Of a stretch of 64,000 nucleotides of DNA, positions 7,567-19,230 are shown piece after piece. The stretch's first letter is position 1; each line of letters starts with the position of its first letter. A model generated the notes under the pieces. It was not told the origin of the DNA. It saw nothing but the letters and a program-made list of their open reading frames with translations, and searched no databases. The DNA is from Acidobacteriaceae bacterium (lineage in GTDB: Bacteria > Acidobacteriota > Terriglobia > Terriglobales > Acidobacteriaceae), in assembly GCA_021323655.1 (NCBI GenBank), contig JAJPKO010000062.1, positions 1 through 64,000 on the forward strand, in the 5' to 3' direction. The position numbers and the translations under genes are program-made.

Positions 7567-8748
7567 TCAGCGCTCCGCGCCCGTATTCGCTGCTTCTTCA
7601 ATAGCATGGGCCCCCGCCGATGCATAACTCAGATAAATCTCCGGATGAATCCCGGTGGCATTCTCATACTCCATGGCTATGACCGCCGCAAACTTTTCCG
7701 CTTTTGCCGACTCGACCAGGTTCACCGTGCATCCCCCAAAGCCTCCACCCGTAAGGCGCGCGCCAACACATCCCGGCTGTTTCCACGCCAGTTCCACCAT
7801 CACATCGGCCTCCTTGCAGCTCGCCTCAAAATCATCGCGATAGCTGATGTGTGCCTCGGCCATTAACCGGCCAAGCAGGGCCAGATCATTCGCCTCCAGC
7901 GCATCTGCGGCAGCCACCGTGCGAATATTTTCTGTAATGATGTGCCGGCAGCGCTTCAGCACATCAGGCCGCATCTCGTGCCCCCACTTCTCCAGGTCTT
8001 CCACCGTGGCATCGCGCAGCAGGCGAATCTCGGGCCGGTGACCGCGCAGGACGGCCGTGCCCTCCTCCACTTCCACGCGACGGGTTACATACTCGCCGCC
8101 CGCATGCGAGTGCTTCACCATCGTGTTGCAAATCACGATGCTCAGGTGCTTCGGAATTGGCGCCAGCCTGTATTGAAGGCTGCGGCAATCCAGCAGAAGC
8201 GCATGGTCCGCCGCACCGCAGCAGGAAACAAACTGGTCCATGATCCCGCACGGCGCGCCCACATACTGGTTCTCCGCGCGCTGGCAAAGCTGCGCAACCT
8301 TCTCCGGCGGCAGCGACACGCCCGCCACATGCAGCATCGCCAGCATCGCCGCTACTTCAATCGAAGCCGACGAGCTCAGCCCTGCACCCAGCGGCACGTC
8401 CCCATACAGCGTCAGATCAAAGCCCGGAACAGCCATCCCTTCCTGCTGCAAAATGGCCAGCACACCCAGCGGATAATCGCTCCAGTGATGACTGCCCCGC
8501 GTCCCGATTCCATCCAGCGGCCGCTCAACTTCTTCTGAAAAATTCTTCGAGTAAACGACGGCCTGCTTGTCCGCGCGCGGAGAAATGGCCGCAATCGTCG
8601 CGAAGTCAATCGCCGCGGGCATGACAAAGCCATCCGCGTAGTCCGTATGTTCGCCGATCAGGTTCACTCTGCCGGGCGCAAGAAACATCTCCGGGGCCGT
8701 CCCGGTCCGCTCCAGGTGAAGTTGCTTGATAACGCTTACATTTTCCAT
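7567..8748 (-). CDS. galK: galactokinase (GHMP family)
   Basis: The product has 393 residues and phosphorylates galactose at C1 with ATP (Leloir pathway, cytoplasm). All three GHMP motifs are present: GRVNLIGEHTDYADG near the N-terminus, PLGAGLSSSAS at about 115-125, and LTGGGFGGCTVNLV at about 330-343. The frame is open further upstream, but ATG 8748 (MENVSVIK) is chosen because GAGGGG precedes it and the extra 25 residues look non-coding. It lies 38 bases after an aldose-epimerase-like gene, which converts anomers for galactokinase in other bacteria, so the pair is probably one transcript. galT and galE are not in the window. Confidence 0.95.
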   Translation of the reverse strand: MENVSVIKQLHLERTGTAPEMFLAPGRVNLIGEHTDYADGFVMPAAIDFATIAAISPRADKQAVVYSKNFSEEVERPLDGIGTRGSHHWSDYPLGVLAILQQEGMAVPGFDLTLYGDVPLGAGLSSSASIEVAAMLAMLHVAGVSLPPEKVAQLCQRAENQYVGAPCGIMDQFVSCCGAADHALLLDCRSLQYRLAPIPKHLSIVICNTMVKHSHAGGEYVTRRVEVEEGTAVLRGHRPEIRLLRDATVEDLEKWGHEMRPDVLKRCRHIITENIRTVAAADALEANDLALLGRLMAEAHISYRDDFEASCKEADVMVELAWKQPGCVGARLTGGGFGGCTVNLVESAKAEKFAAVIAMEYENATGIHPEIYLSYASAGAHAIEEAANTGAER

Positions 8749-8786
8749 TGCAAAATGGCCCCTCAGCACAAATCCAGAGAATAGCT

Positions 8787-9734
8787 TTACTGTATACCAT
8801 CCACTTTTAAAACCAGCTGCCATGCATGCCCCTCTCCCGCAGCAAGACGGGCAGTCCGGCCTTCCTTCTGCGCCTCAGCCAGCGAATCGCCCATCGCATT
8901 GCACGGCTCCAGCGCTACGCAGTACTGCCGGTTGGCATGGCCCTCCGGCCACCCTCCATAGCAGATCCAGAGACCCAGATACGTAGAAACCCGCGGATCA
9001 AATTGCAGCTCAACGCGGCGGTGCAGTTGACGACGCTCAATCGCACACCACCCTTCCGCCGGAGCAGCGGTAAACAGCTTGTCCCCGACGCCATCCTCCG
9101 GCCTGCCCACAATGCTGAGATCACATGCCTTATGATTGCGCAGGGTCGTCTGTGGCCATGCATGCTTTGTCCCTTTCGCGCCTAGCCGCTCTCCCGCCGA
9201 CCCCTCCACCACGACCTCTTTCACTGGGTCCGGAAGCACAATGCGGTCTCCCGCATTCACCGCAAACAGCGGGTGCGCGGACCAGATGTACTCCACCTCA
9301 TGCCTACCCACGTTTTGTACCTTGTATCCCACATGCAGCCGGTTTTCCTCAAGCAAGATGACCTTGCTGAACCGCAGCGGTAAACTGGACCCCTCCGCCG
9401 CGATGGTGACAGCGCTTTCATCCTGCGCCACAACCTGCCACTCCACCTGCCAGAAATCTCCATGGTCCGGGACCCTGACTTTTCCGGCAGCCGTTTCCAC
9501 CTCACACGCCGATACCGAAGGCAGGCATTCATCCCATCCGCTGGCATCGCTCGCGTCAAAGGGCATATACCCCGTACGCAGCGCATACGGTTGCAGCGGC
9601 CCCTGCAGCAACTCTTCGCCGCCCGGCTTCAGCCCAAGGGAAGCAATCTTTCCCCCCAGACGCGGTGCAATGCTCACACGCAGTTGATCGCTTTCCAGAG
9701 TCAGAAATTCGCCGCCCTGCTCAGTCGTTTCCAT
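8787..9734 (-). CDS. aldose 1-epimerase-like protein
   Basis: The product has 315 residues from ATG 9734 (METTEQGG). The frame extends 87 bases upstream inside the previous gene, but that part does not look like the family. The beta-sandwich pattern of COG2017 is clear: LRVSIAPRLGGKIASLGLKPGGEELLQ, WDECLPSVSACEV, HGDFWQVEW, YIWSAHPLFAVNAGDRI. The general acid-base residues cannot be fixed by eye because the family is divergent. Its 5' end overlaps the 3' end of the decarboxylase gene by 34 bases, and galK follows 38 bases downstream. The galactose-mutarotase role is inferred from galK. Other sugar substrates are possible. Confidence 0.8.
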   Translation of the reverse strand: METTEQGGEFLTLESDQLRVSIAPRLGGKIASLGLKPGGEELLQGPLQPYALRTGYMPFDASDASGWDECLPSVSACEVETAAGKVRVPDHGDFWQVEWQVVAQDESAVTIAAEGSSLPLRFSKVILLEENRLHVGYKVQNVGRHEVEYIWSAHPLFAVNAGDRIVLPDPVKEVVVEGSAGERLGAKGTKHAWPQTTLRNHKACDLSIVGRPEDGVGDKLFTAAPAEGWCAIERRQLHRRVELQFDPRVSTYLGLWICYGGWPEGHANRQYCVALEPCNAMGDSLAEAQKEGRTARLAAGEGHAWQLVLKVDGIQ

Positions 9735-11044
9735 ATCTCGCCACACCACTCCAGATGTTCCGGTTTCATCAGCACAGATCGCAGGCACGTCACCTTGCTC
9801 TCCGGCTGGGCATCCCGCCATACATTGGCGCCAAAGTATTTTGCCGGCACCTGCGCCAGCGCCAGATGCAGGTCTTCCGCCGCCGCCCGGTCAAACACCT
9901 CTTTCGCCCGCTGCGATGATTCCTGCAATGTATCCGCTTTCACTGCCCATACCAGAATATCGAGTTCCGGCTCCGGCCCGGGAAGAAATCCGTCGTATTC
10001 CGATATTTTTCCATATAACCGCACCGCCGCTTCCCGGCTCCGCGCCAGTCCCGCCGCAAACTCCCCCTCCGGCACCAGAGGAAGCAGCTTCTCGGTGGCC
10101 CAGAGCGCCGTCGCCGCCGCTCCCGCGCGCGAGCACTCCAGGCTGATCTCCCCCAGATGCAGCTCGCTCGAAGTGAAATACGTATACGGAGAATCGTGCT
10201 TGTAGAACCGCCCCACCGCCGGGTCGCGGAACAGAACGCACCCGCACCCATAAGGCTGAAGCCCATGCTTGTGCGGGTCTACCACAATCGAATCGGCCTC
10301 GCCGATCCGCGCAAACGCCTCCGCCGCCTCCGGCCCGATATTGGAAACCAGCTTGAAATATCCCCCATACGCCGCATCCACATGCACGCGAAAACCATAT
10401 CGCGCGCTTAACTCCAGCACCTTCGGCAGCGGATCCACTGCGCCCATTGAAGTCGTGCCCAGCGTCACCACCACCGTACCAATCTCGCCCGTCCTGACAA
10501 GCTTCTCGAGCGCACCCACATCCATCCGCCCGCGCTCATCTGCCGGAACGCTGACAAACTGGAGCCCCAGCACTCCGCTGATGCGTCCATGTGTATAGTG
10601 CGCCTGGTCCGACGCGGCAATCTTTTTTCCCGGAGCAAGTTGTCCCGCCACCCACATCGCCTCCAGATTGGCAAAGGTGCCGCCGCTCGTCAGGTGCCCC
10701 AGATACTCCATCCACCCGAACATCGCGGCAATCTCGCGTACCGCCTCTACCTCCAGCCGCGAGCTCGCCCTCCCTCCATCCAGCGCATGATTGTTCGGGT
10801 TGATCCACATGGCCAGCGCATACGCGGCGCGGGCAATCGGGTGCGGTGGCTTCAGCATCTGCCCAGCGTACAGCGGATGAAAGTAGGGATAGTTGTCCGC
10901 CATCCGCCCAGCCACCTGTGCGAGCACCTCCCGCATCGCATTCCGTGGCGCGCCCGCGGACTCCGCTTCCGGCAGATGGGAAAATGCCTTTTGCAGTTCA
11001 GGAAGAAATTCCGCCAGTAGCTCGAGCGCCGGGTCCTGTTTCAT
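9701..11044 (-). CDS. PLP-dependent group II amino acid decarboxylase
   Basis: The product has 447 residues of fold type I. Visible blocks are NYPYFHPLYAGQM, HLTSGGTFANLEAMW (phosphate-binding), VHVDAAYGGYF (aspartate to the pyridine nitrogen) and VDPHKHGLQPYGCG, with the PLP lysine at about K259. This places it among aromatic-L-amino-acid, glutamate and tyrosine decarboxylases. The sequence does not reveal the substrate. ATG 11044 has only a weak AGGT upstream. The gene overlaps the epimerase by 34 bases and follows the UBP protein by 14 bases. The overlap suggests a shared transcript although no metabolic link to galactose is obvious. Confidence 0.87.
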   Translation of the reverse strand: MKQDPALELLAEFLPELQKAFSHLPEAESAGAPRNAMREVLAQVAGRMADNYPYFHPLYAGQMLKPPHPIARAAYALAMWINPNNHALDGGRASSRLEVEAVREIAAMFGWMEYLGHLTSGGTFANLEAMWVAGQLAPGKKIAASDQAHYTHGRISGVLGLQFVSVPADERGRMDVGALEKLVRTGEIGTVVVTLGTTSMGAVDPLPKVLELSARYGFRVHVDAAYGGYFKLVSNIGPEAAEAFARIGEADSIVVDPHKHGLQPYGCGCVLFRDPAVGRFYKHDSPYTYFTSSELHLGEISLECSRAGAAATALWATEKLLPLVPEGEFAAGLARSREAAVRLYGKISEYDGFLPGPEPELDILVWAVKADTLQESSQRAKEVFDRAAAEDLHLALAQVPAKYFGANVWRDAQPESKVTCLRSVLMKPEHLEWCGEIWKRLSRAANF

Positions 11045-11058
11045 CTCGAACAGAATAC

Positions 11059-11319
11059 CTATAAATACGCCTCATCCACATAGCACCAGCGCCAGTCCTC
11101 CCCCGGCTCCGCCGACTGGATGATCGGATGCTGCGTCGCATGGAAGTGCGCCCGCGCATGACGGTTCTTCGATGAGTCACAGCAACCCACATGCCCGCAC
11201 TCCAGACACATACGCAGATGGACCCACCGGTCCCCCGTCTTCAGGCACTCCTCACATCCCTTGCTCGACGGCTTCACATGCTTCACATGGTCTTTCTCGT
11301 GCGTACAGGATTGCGCCAT
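11059..11319 (-). CDS. UBP-type zinc finger protein
   Basis: The product has 86 residues from ATG 11319 (MAQSCTHEK), chosen because GGGAGG lies about 5 bases upstream. It is essentially one ZnF-UBP domain: Cys and His at SCTHE, then CEECLKTGDRWVHLRMCLECGHVGCCDSSKNRHARAHFHATQHP, giving the usual C/H zinc ligands. In eukaryotes the domain binds ubiquitin C-termini. Bacterial stand-alone copies are common and their role is not established. No membrane segment is present. It is probably cotranscribed with the decarboxylase downstream. Confidence 0.88.
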   Translation of the reverse strand: MAQSCTHEKDHVKHVKPSSKGCEECLKTGDRWVHLRMCLECGHVGCCDSSKNRHARAHFHATQHPIIQSAEPGEDWRWCYVDEAYL

Positions 11320-11453
11320 ATCGCCTCCCAATTTTCTAAAGCTTAGTGAATCCCCGGGACTTTGCAAAGATTACGCCAATCCTGAATCGCACAAAACCTG
11401 TGCATCGCTCACCACACACTTGAGGTCTGCCAGTTGGCATATTCAGCAGCAGA

Positions 11454-12959
11454 TTAAAAATTGGCGCTCCGTCCGCATTTCTGTTTGGTCCCCGACTGTC
11501 CCGCCAGCGAGGGGAAGCAGGAAATTCTCCAGCCCGCCTGGCGCGCACTCAGCGCCTTCACAAAGTCGTAATAAAACTCCACTCCGCGATAAAACGAGTC
11601 CACCGGCAGGCGCTCATCCTTTCCATGCGCGCGTACATCGTTCGTCTCCAGCGCAATTCCTGAAATGCCATAGGTCGGCATCCCTGCCGCATTCGTATAC
11701 ACCCCATCCGAGGCACCCGTCGCCATCGTCGGAATCACCGGAGTTCCGGGCCACATCTTGTTCACCAGCGCTTCCAGCGGCTGCATCACCTCAGGCTTAA
11801 GTGCAGCCGGAGGTAGCTGCTTGCGATCCGGCGCGGTCTCCAGCACGTCTCCTATATTGCTCACATAGCGGACCGTGACCTTAGGATCGCCAGACACCCG
11901 CTCCAGGTCCTGCTGGACCTCACGTAACGAATGGCCTGGCAGAATGCGGCAATTCACAATCGCCTGTGCCGTCTGCGGAAGCGCATTATTGGCATGGCCT
12001 CCTGACAACCGCGTCGGAATACACGTCGTCCGCATCGTTGCGTTGTATACCGGGCTGCCGGACAGCCTCTGGATCGCCGCCACATCCGGCGGGTTGGTCA
12101 GGATCGCCTTCATGTCTGCCGCCGTCTGACCTGATTCAAGCGTGCTCATCTTCTGGAAATACGCCCGCGTCACCGCATTCAGCTCAAAAGGAAATGCGTA
12201 CCCCTGCAGCCGCTGAAGCACATCCGCAATGTGATAAATCGCATTGTCCGGAACAGGCAGCGAACTGTGCCCGCCCGGGTTCGTCGCCGTCAGTTGATAG
12301 TCCCCATACAGCTTTTCCGTTGCATCCACGTCCATCGCAATTGGCTTGCCGTTCTCCATGTCCACGCCGCCGCCGTCAGGGTTGATCACATACTCAGCGT
12401 CAATCAGGTCGCGATGGTTTTTGATGAGCCACTCCACTCCATTCGAGCTGCCGCCTTCTTCATCCGCAGTCAATGCAAGAATCAGGTCGCGGTCCGGCTT
12501 GTAACCTTCTTTGTGCAGACGAAGGAAGGTGGTCACCAGAATAGCGTCACTCTCCTTCATGTCCTGGGTGCCGCGTCCGTAAAAGTAGCCGTCCTTTTCA
12601 ATAAACTTGAACGGATCCATGGTCCAGTCCGACCGCCGCGCCTCCACCACATCCAGGTGCCCGATAAAAAGAAGGGGCTTTTTCTCCCCCGTCCCGTGGA
12701 TACGGACCACCAGGTTCTTCTTGCGGTCATTCGGTCCGCCAAGAAAGATGTCTTCCTTCGCAAAACCAGCATCCAGCAGGCGCTGCTCCATCGCCTCCGC
12801 CGCGGCCGTCACGCTCCCCGCCGGATCCGTTGTGTTGATTTCGATCAGTTGCTGAAAAATGTCGCGAGAAAGCTGCTTCGTTTGCGGATCCAGTTGTGCA
12901 GAACAAACAGAAGCAGAGACGCAGAGCGCAGCCAGGCCAAGCGCAACCGTACAACGCAT
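11454..12959 (-). CDS. secreted M20/M28-type metallopeptidase (carboxypeptidase family M20)
   Basis: The product has 501 residues from ATG 12959, with GGAAAGGGG upstream. The first ~22 residues (MRCTVALGLAALCVSASVCSAQ) are a signal peptide, so the protein is exported. M20 metal-site blocks are present: FIGHLDVVEA, FYGRGTQDMKES and TADEEGGSSNG. A dimerisation lid follows (about 235-350), then a final HGKDERLPVDS histidine block. Members hydrolyse dipeptides or acylated amino acids with two zinc ions. The last ~20 residues (GWRISCFPSLAGQSG...) are unusual, Cys-containing and beyond the family's normal end. The longer upstream frame is not used. Confidence 0.92.
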   Translation of the reverse strand: MRCTVALGLAALCVSASVCSAQLDPQTKQLSRDIFQQLIEINTTDPAGSVTAAAEAMEQRLLDAGFAKEDIFLGGPNDRKKNLVVRIHGTGEKKPLLFIGHLDVVEARRSDWTMDPFKFIEKDGYFYGRGTQDMKESDAILVTTFLRLHKEGYKPDRDLILALTADEEGGSSNGVEWLIKNHRDLIDAEYVINPDGGGVDMENGKPIAMDVDATEKLYGDYQLTATNPGGHSSLPVPDNAIYHIADVLQRLQGYAFPFELNAVTRAYFQKMSTLESGQTAADMKAILTNPPDVAAIQRLSGSPVYNATMRTTCIPTRLSGGHANNALPQTAQAIVNCRILPGHSLREVQQDLERVSGDPKVTVRYVSNIGDVLETAPDRKQLPPAALKPEVMQPLEALVNKMWPGTPVIPTMATGASDGVYTNAAGMPTYGISGIALETNDVRAHGKDERLPVDSFYRGVEFYYDFVKALSARQAGWRISCFPSLAGQSGTKQKCGRSANF

Positions 12960-13152
12960 GAATTTCCCCTTTCCAGTAAAGAAAAAAGGTATCAGATGTG
13001 CGGCTGTTGCGAGCAACAAGTGCCCGGGTGCCTGGGCCAATATCAGTGGAGAGACACGCGCAGCAGAAGCAGTCTCAACCGGTCTTCGTTGCAGGAAGGT
13101 CCCATTCAAGCATTACTGCAATGGGGCATCCATCGCTGAGTGCGCAACTTTG

Positions 13153-15905
<2,753 letters not shown>

Positions 15906-15951
15906 CTTATTCATCAATGGCGTGGCCTGCAAAATGTTTTTTTTGGAGCAC

Positions 15952-16017
15952 GGCAGGCTCTACACTTTCAATGGACTGAAGATTCAAGGGATCTAAGGAG
16001 TCAATACGCAGCCTGCC
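15952..16017 (+). promoter_or_regulatory. long-range inverted repeat in the leader of the SLBB gene
   Basis: GGCAGGCT (15952-15959) pairs with AGCCTGCC (16010-16017), an 8-bp perfect match. The 50 bases between them include AAGGAG at 15995-16000. The right arm ends 22 bases before the ATG at 16040, which itself lacks a good ribosome site. A translational or transcriptional control role is a guess. Confidence 0.35.
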
Positions 16018-16039
16018 AAATGCGCGCGCTGCATCTGTT

Positions 16040-18847
16040 ATGCGTAAGCGACTGGTCTTTTCTTTCGCCGTGTCACTGCTGGCAGCCATGCCGCATGCGT
16101 ACTCTCAGAGCGCAACCGATCTTTTTCCGCAGGGCCAGGGCCAGAACCAGGGACAGAATAATGTGGACTGCTCCGACCCGGCCAATGCGAATTCGGCTGC
16201 ATGCAGCGGCGCAGCGCTGGAGCAGCAGGGTACAGCGAACTACGGGCTGGGGCTGGGCGCGGGAACCGGCGAAAGAAATGTTCCGCTGGGGTCGCCCCTG
16301 AGCACACGCACGTATACAGACCTCGGTATTACCGGGAACAACCAGCAGAGGACGAACCTGCCTTCGACCGTGCCGGCCCCGCCTGAGCCGCTGACGGAGT
16401 TCCAGAAATTTGTTGCCGGGACGACAGGCGAGGTACTGCCGATCTTCGGGGCAGACCTGTTCCGCTATGTTCCCACAACATTTACCCCGATCGAGCAGAT
16501 CCCGGTCACTCCGGATTATGTGATTGGCGCGGGAGACGTGCTGCGCATCCGCGTGTGGGGACAGATCAACTTCAACGCAGATGTGCGGGTGGACCGTTCC
16601 GGCTCCATCTATCTTCCGCAGGTTGGAACCATTCATGTTGCCGGTCTGCCATTTTCATCGCTGGACCAGCATCTGCGCACCGAGATTGGGCGTGTGTACC
16701 GGAATTTTGACCTGACGGTGGATGTGGGCCAGACACGCTCCATTCAGGTCTATGTGGTCGGACAGGCGCGGCGTCCTGGCGCTTACACCGTAAGCGCGCT
16801 GAGCACGCTGGTGAATGCGCTCTTTTCATCGGGCGGGCCATCCAGTCAGGGGTCGCTGCGCGATATTCAACTCAAGCGCAATGGTCAGGCGGTCACCCAT
16901 TTTGACTTGTACGACCTGCTGGTAAATGGCGACAAGTCGAAGGACGTGCAGTTGCAACCCGGCGATGTCATCTTTATTCCGCCTGCCGGACCGCAGGTGG
17001 CGCTGACAGGAAGCGTGCGGCGGCCTGGAATTTACGAGTTGCTGGACGATAAGACCACGATCCAGCAACTGCTGTCTTATGCAGGCGGTACCTCTGCCGT
17101 TGCCGCCGATGCGCGCATCTCAGTAGACCGGATTGCCGGCGGCCATGCGCGGGAAGCAATGGAAGTTGCCTTTAATGCCACGGGTTTGGGAACGACGCTG
17201 CGGGACGGTGATGTTCTGCGGGTGCTTTCGATTCCAGCGAAGTATGAGAAGACAGTCACGCTGCGCGGAAACACGGCGAATCCGGGACGCTTTGCCTGGC
17301 ATGAAGGGATGAAGTTGAGTGAGCTGATTCCGGACAAGAGTTCGCTGATTACACGCGATTACTACTGGCGACGTGCCCAGCTTGGCCTGCCGACCCCGGA
17401 GTTTCAGCCTTATGTGTCCGGGCCGGTGCAGTATCAGCCAGCGCGCCCGGTGGACCTGCAATCAAGGCAGGCGTATCAGGAATGGCAGATACAGAACCGC
17501 TTCCAGCAGCTCCCGAATGGGCAGTATGCGGTGATCGCCCCCAGCCCTGGACAGCTGCAGGAGCAGAGCGGACAGCCAGGGCAGGCCAAGTCTGCCGCCG
17601 AGCAGTACCCGTACTCGCAGGGAAGCGTGTACATGCAGCACGAGCAGCAATACACAGGTCTCCTGCCGCCAACGCAGGGCACAAATACGCAGTCCGGCGG
17701 ATCGGACGTCTTCCAGAACCAGAATTTGCAGCAGCAGCAACAGCAGTCCTCGTCAAACCCGTCCCAGTACCAGTCGCCGAACGAAGCGATCAACACTGCG
17801 CAGATTGCCGGCAGCGGAAGCCTGAGTGGCAGGAGGGTGGTGACGCAAAACACCGCTTCCGCAGTGCGAAAGAACGATGTGACCCTGTCGGCGCCGGAAA
17901 TTGACTGGGACTACGCGGTGATTGAGCGGATGGACCCGCAGACACTCAGGACATCGCTGGTTCCGTTCAACCTTGGAAAACTGGTGCTCGAGCATGATCC
18001 GTCACAGGACCTTACCTTACAGCCCGGTGACGTGGTGACAGTCTTTTCTCAGGCTGACCTGCGGGTGCCGCTCGAGCGGCAGACGAAGTTTGTGCGTCTT
18101 GAAGGTGAGTTTGTAGGTTCGGGTATTTACAGCGTGAAACCGGGCGAGACCTTGCGGCAGCTGGTGGCCCGGGCCGGAGGGCTGATGCCGGGAGCCTACC
18201 TGTATGGCTCTGAGTTTACGCGCGAGTCTACGCGTGTTCTGCAACAGCAGCGTCTGGATGAGTATGTCCAGACAGTGGAACTTGAGACCCAGCGCGGTGT
18301 GTTGGCGGGGACCTCGTCGGCGGCTTCAGCCCAGGACGTTGCCAGCGCACAGGCGGCCCAGGGAAGCGCGCGCGACCTGCTCTCGCGTCTGCACCAGCTT
18401 CGCGCCACGGGACGCATTGTTCTGCGGATCAGGCCAGATGCAACCGGGGTGGACAGCCTGCCGGACATGCCGCTGGAGGATGGGGATGTTTTTGTAGTGC
18501 CGCCGAGACCTTCTACTGTGAATGTGGTTGGAGCAGTCTACGACCAGAATTCGTTTCTCTTCACGCCCCAGCGCCGGGTAGGAGATTATCTGAAATTGGC
18601 TGGAGGTCCGAACCGGGATGCCGATAAGAAGCATATGTTCATCATTCGGGCAGATGGATCAGTGGTGAGCCGCACGGTCAACAGCGGGCTGTGGGGGAAC
18701 ACCTTTGAAGCGGCCCGGATTTATCCGGGAGACACAATTGTGGTGCCGGAGAAGACCTTCCGGCCCACGCTATTGCGAGGAATCCTTGACTGGTCGCAGC
18801 TCTTCTCACAGCTTGCGCTGGGAGCGGCTGCCATCAGTGTGATTTAA
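16040..18847 (+). CDS. large SLBB-domain polysaccharide export protein
   Basis: The product has 935 residues with a signal peptide (MRKRLVFSFAVSLLAAMPHAYSQ). A Wza-type Poly_export domain starts near residue 159 (YVIGAGDVLRIRVWGQ). Repeated SLBB modules of the form V-x-G-x-x-x-PGxY lie near 237 (VYVVGQARRPG), 320 (VALTGSVRRPG), 407 (VTLRGNTANPG), 685 (VRLEGEFVGSG) and 827 (VNVVGAVYDQN). A Gln/Ser/Pro-rich linker (about 480-590, with runs of Gln) splits the module series. The C-terminus ends in a hydrophobic helix (LFSQLALGAAAISVI). Wza is ~380 residues, so this is more than twice the usual size. It is likely the outer-membrane or periplasmic channel of an exopolysaccharide exporter, paired with the sugar transferase downstream. 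Confidence 0.9.
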   Translation: MRKRLVFSFAVSLLAAMPHAYSQSATDLFPQGQGQNQGQNNVDCSDPANANSAACSGAALEQQGTANYGLGLGAGTGERNVPLGSPLSTRTYTDLGITGNNQQRTNLPSTVPAPPEPLTEFQKFVAGTTGEVLPIFGADLFRYVPTTFTPIEQIPVTPDYVIGAGDVLRIRVWGQINFNADVRVDRSGSIYLPQVGTIHVAGLPFSSLDQHLRTEIGRVYRNFDLTVDVGQTRSIQVYVVGQARRPGAYTVSALSTLVNALFSSGGPSSQGSLRDIQLKRNGQAVTHFDLYDLLVNGDKSKDVQLQPGDVIFIPPAGPQVALTGSVRRPGIYELLDDKTTIQQLLSYAGGTSAVAADARISVDRIAGGHAREAMEVAFNATGLGTTLRDGDVLRVLSIPAKYEKTVTLRGNTANPGRFAWHEGMKLSELIPDKSSLITRDYYWRRAQLGLPTPEFQPYVSGPVQYQPARPVDLQSRQAYQEWQIQNRFQQLPNGQYAVIAPSPGQLQEQSGQPGQAKSAAEQYPYSQGSVYMQHEQQYTGLLPPTQGTNTQSGGSDVFQNQNLQQQQQQSSSNPSQYQSPNEAINTAQIAGSGSLSGRRVVTQNTASAVRKNDVTLSAPEIDWDYAVIERMDPQTLRTSLVPFNLGKLVLEHDPSQDLTLQPGDVVTVFSQADLRVPLERQTKFVRLEGEFVGSGIYSVKPGETLRQLVARAGGLMPGAYLYGSEFTRESTRVLQQQRLDEYVQTVELETQRGVLAGTSSAASAQDVASAQAAQGSARDLLSRLHQLRATGRIVLRIRPDATGVDSLPDMPLEDGDVFVVPPRPSTVNVVGAVYDQNSFLFTPQRRVGDYLKLAGGPNRDADKKHMFIIRADGSVVSRTVNSGLWGNTFEAARIYPGDTIVVPEKTFRPTLLRGILDWSQLFSQLALGAAAISVI

Positions 18848-19230
18848 GGGGAAAACCCGGGACGCTGTGGGCGCGTCCCAGTGTAAGACAGTGAAGACAG
18901 TCCAGAATAAATCGGGAATTTGCATTTGCTCGTATTGCGGCTGGGCAATTTGGCATGATTTTTCATGAACTTATACGTGGAATGTTGCATAATGGTTTCT
19001 TTCACTCCGAGGATGGCAGGCAGATTGGGGCAAGGCCGCGCCCCTGAACAGTTACAATATATCTGGGAAGAAAAATACAGGTTCTCCAGAACCGAGACTT
19101 ACAGACGCTCCGCTAGTCCAGTCTAAAGCAAGTAAGTAAGTCGCATTCCGATACTTTTTTGGAATTTGGCAATTCATAAGTACTTACCCGATCTGAGCAC
19201 GCTGTAATTTGCCGTACCAGGAATCGAATT
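18848..19230 (+). promoter_or_regulatory. 383-base intergenic leader before the sugar transferase
   Basis: No gene is seen here. A hairpin GGGACGC/GCGTCCC (18859-18865/18873-18879) follows the SLBB stop but has no T-run. A possible promoter is TTGGCA (18950-18955), a 16-base spacer, then TATACG (18972-18977). Further down, ATTCC/GGAAT arms flank a T-rich loop near 19146-19166, and GTAAGT/ACTTAC arms occur near 19130 and 19183. A long structured 5' leader is plausible. No known riboswitch was recognised. Confidence 0.4.

Noticed and set aside
15918-15945. Possible sigma-54 promoter (GGCGTGGCCTGC) before the SLBB gene
   Set aside because: The GG and GC elements are 8 bases apart rather than 10.
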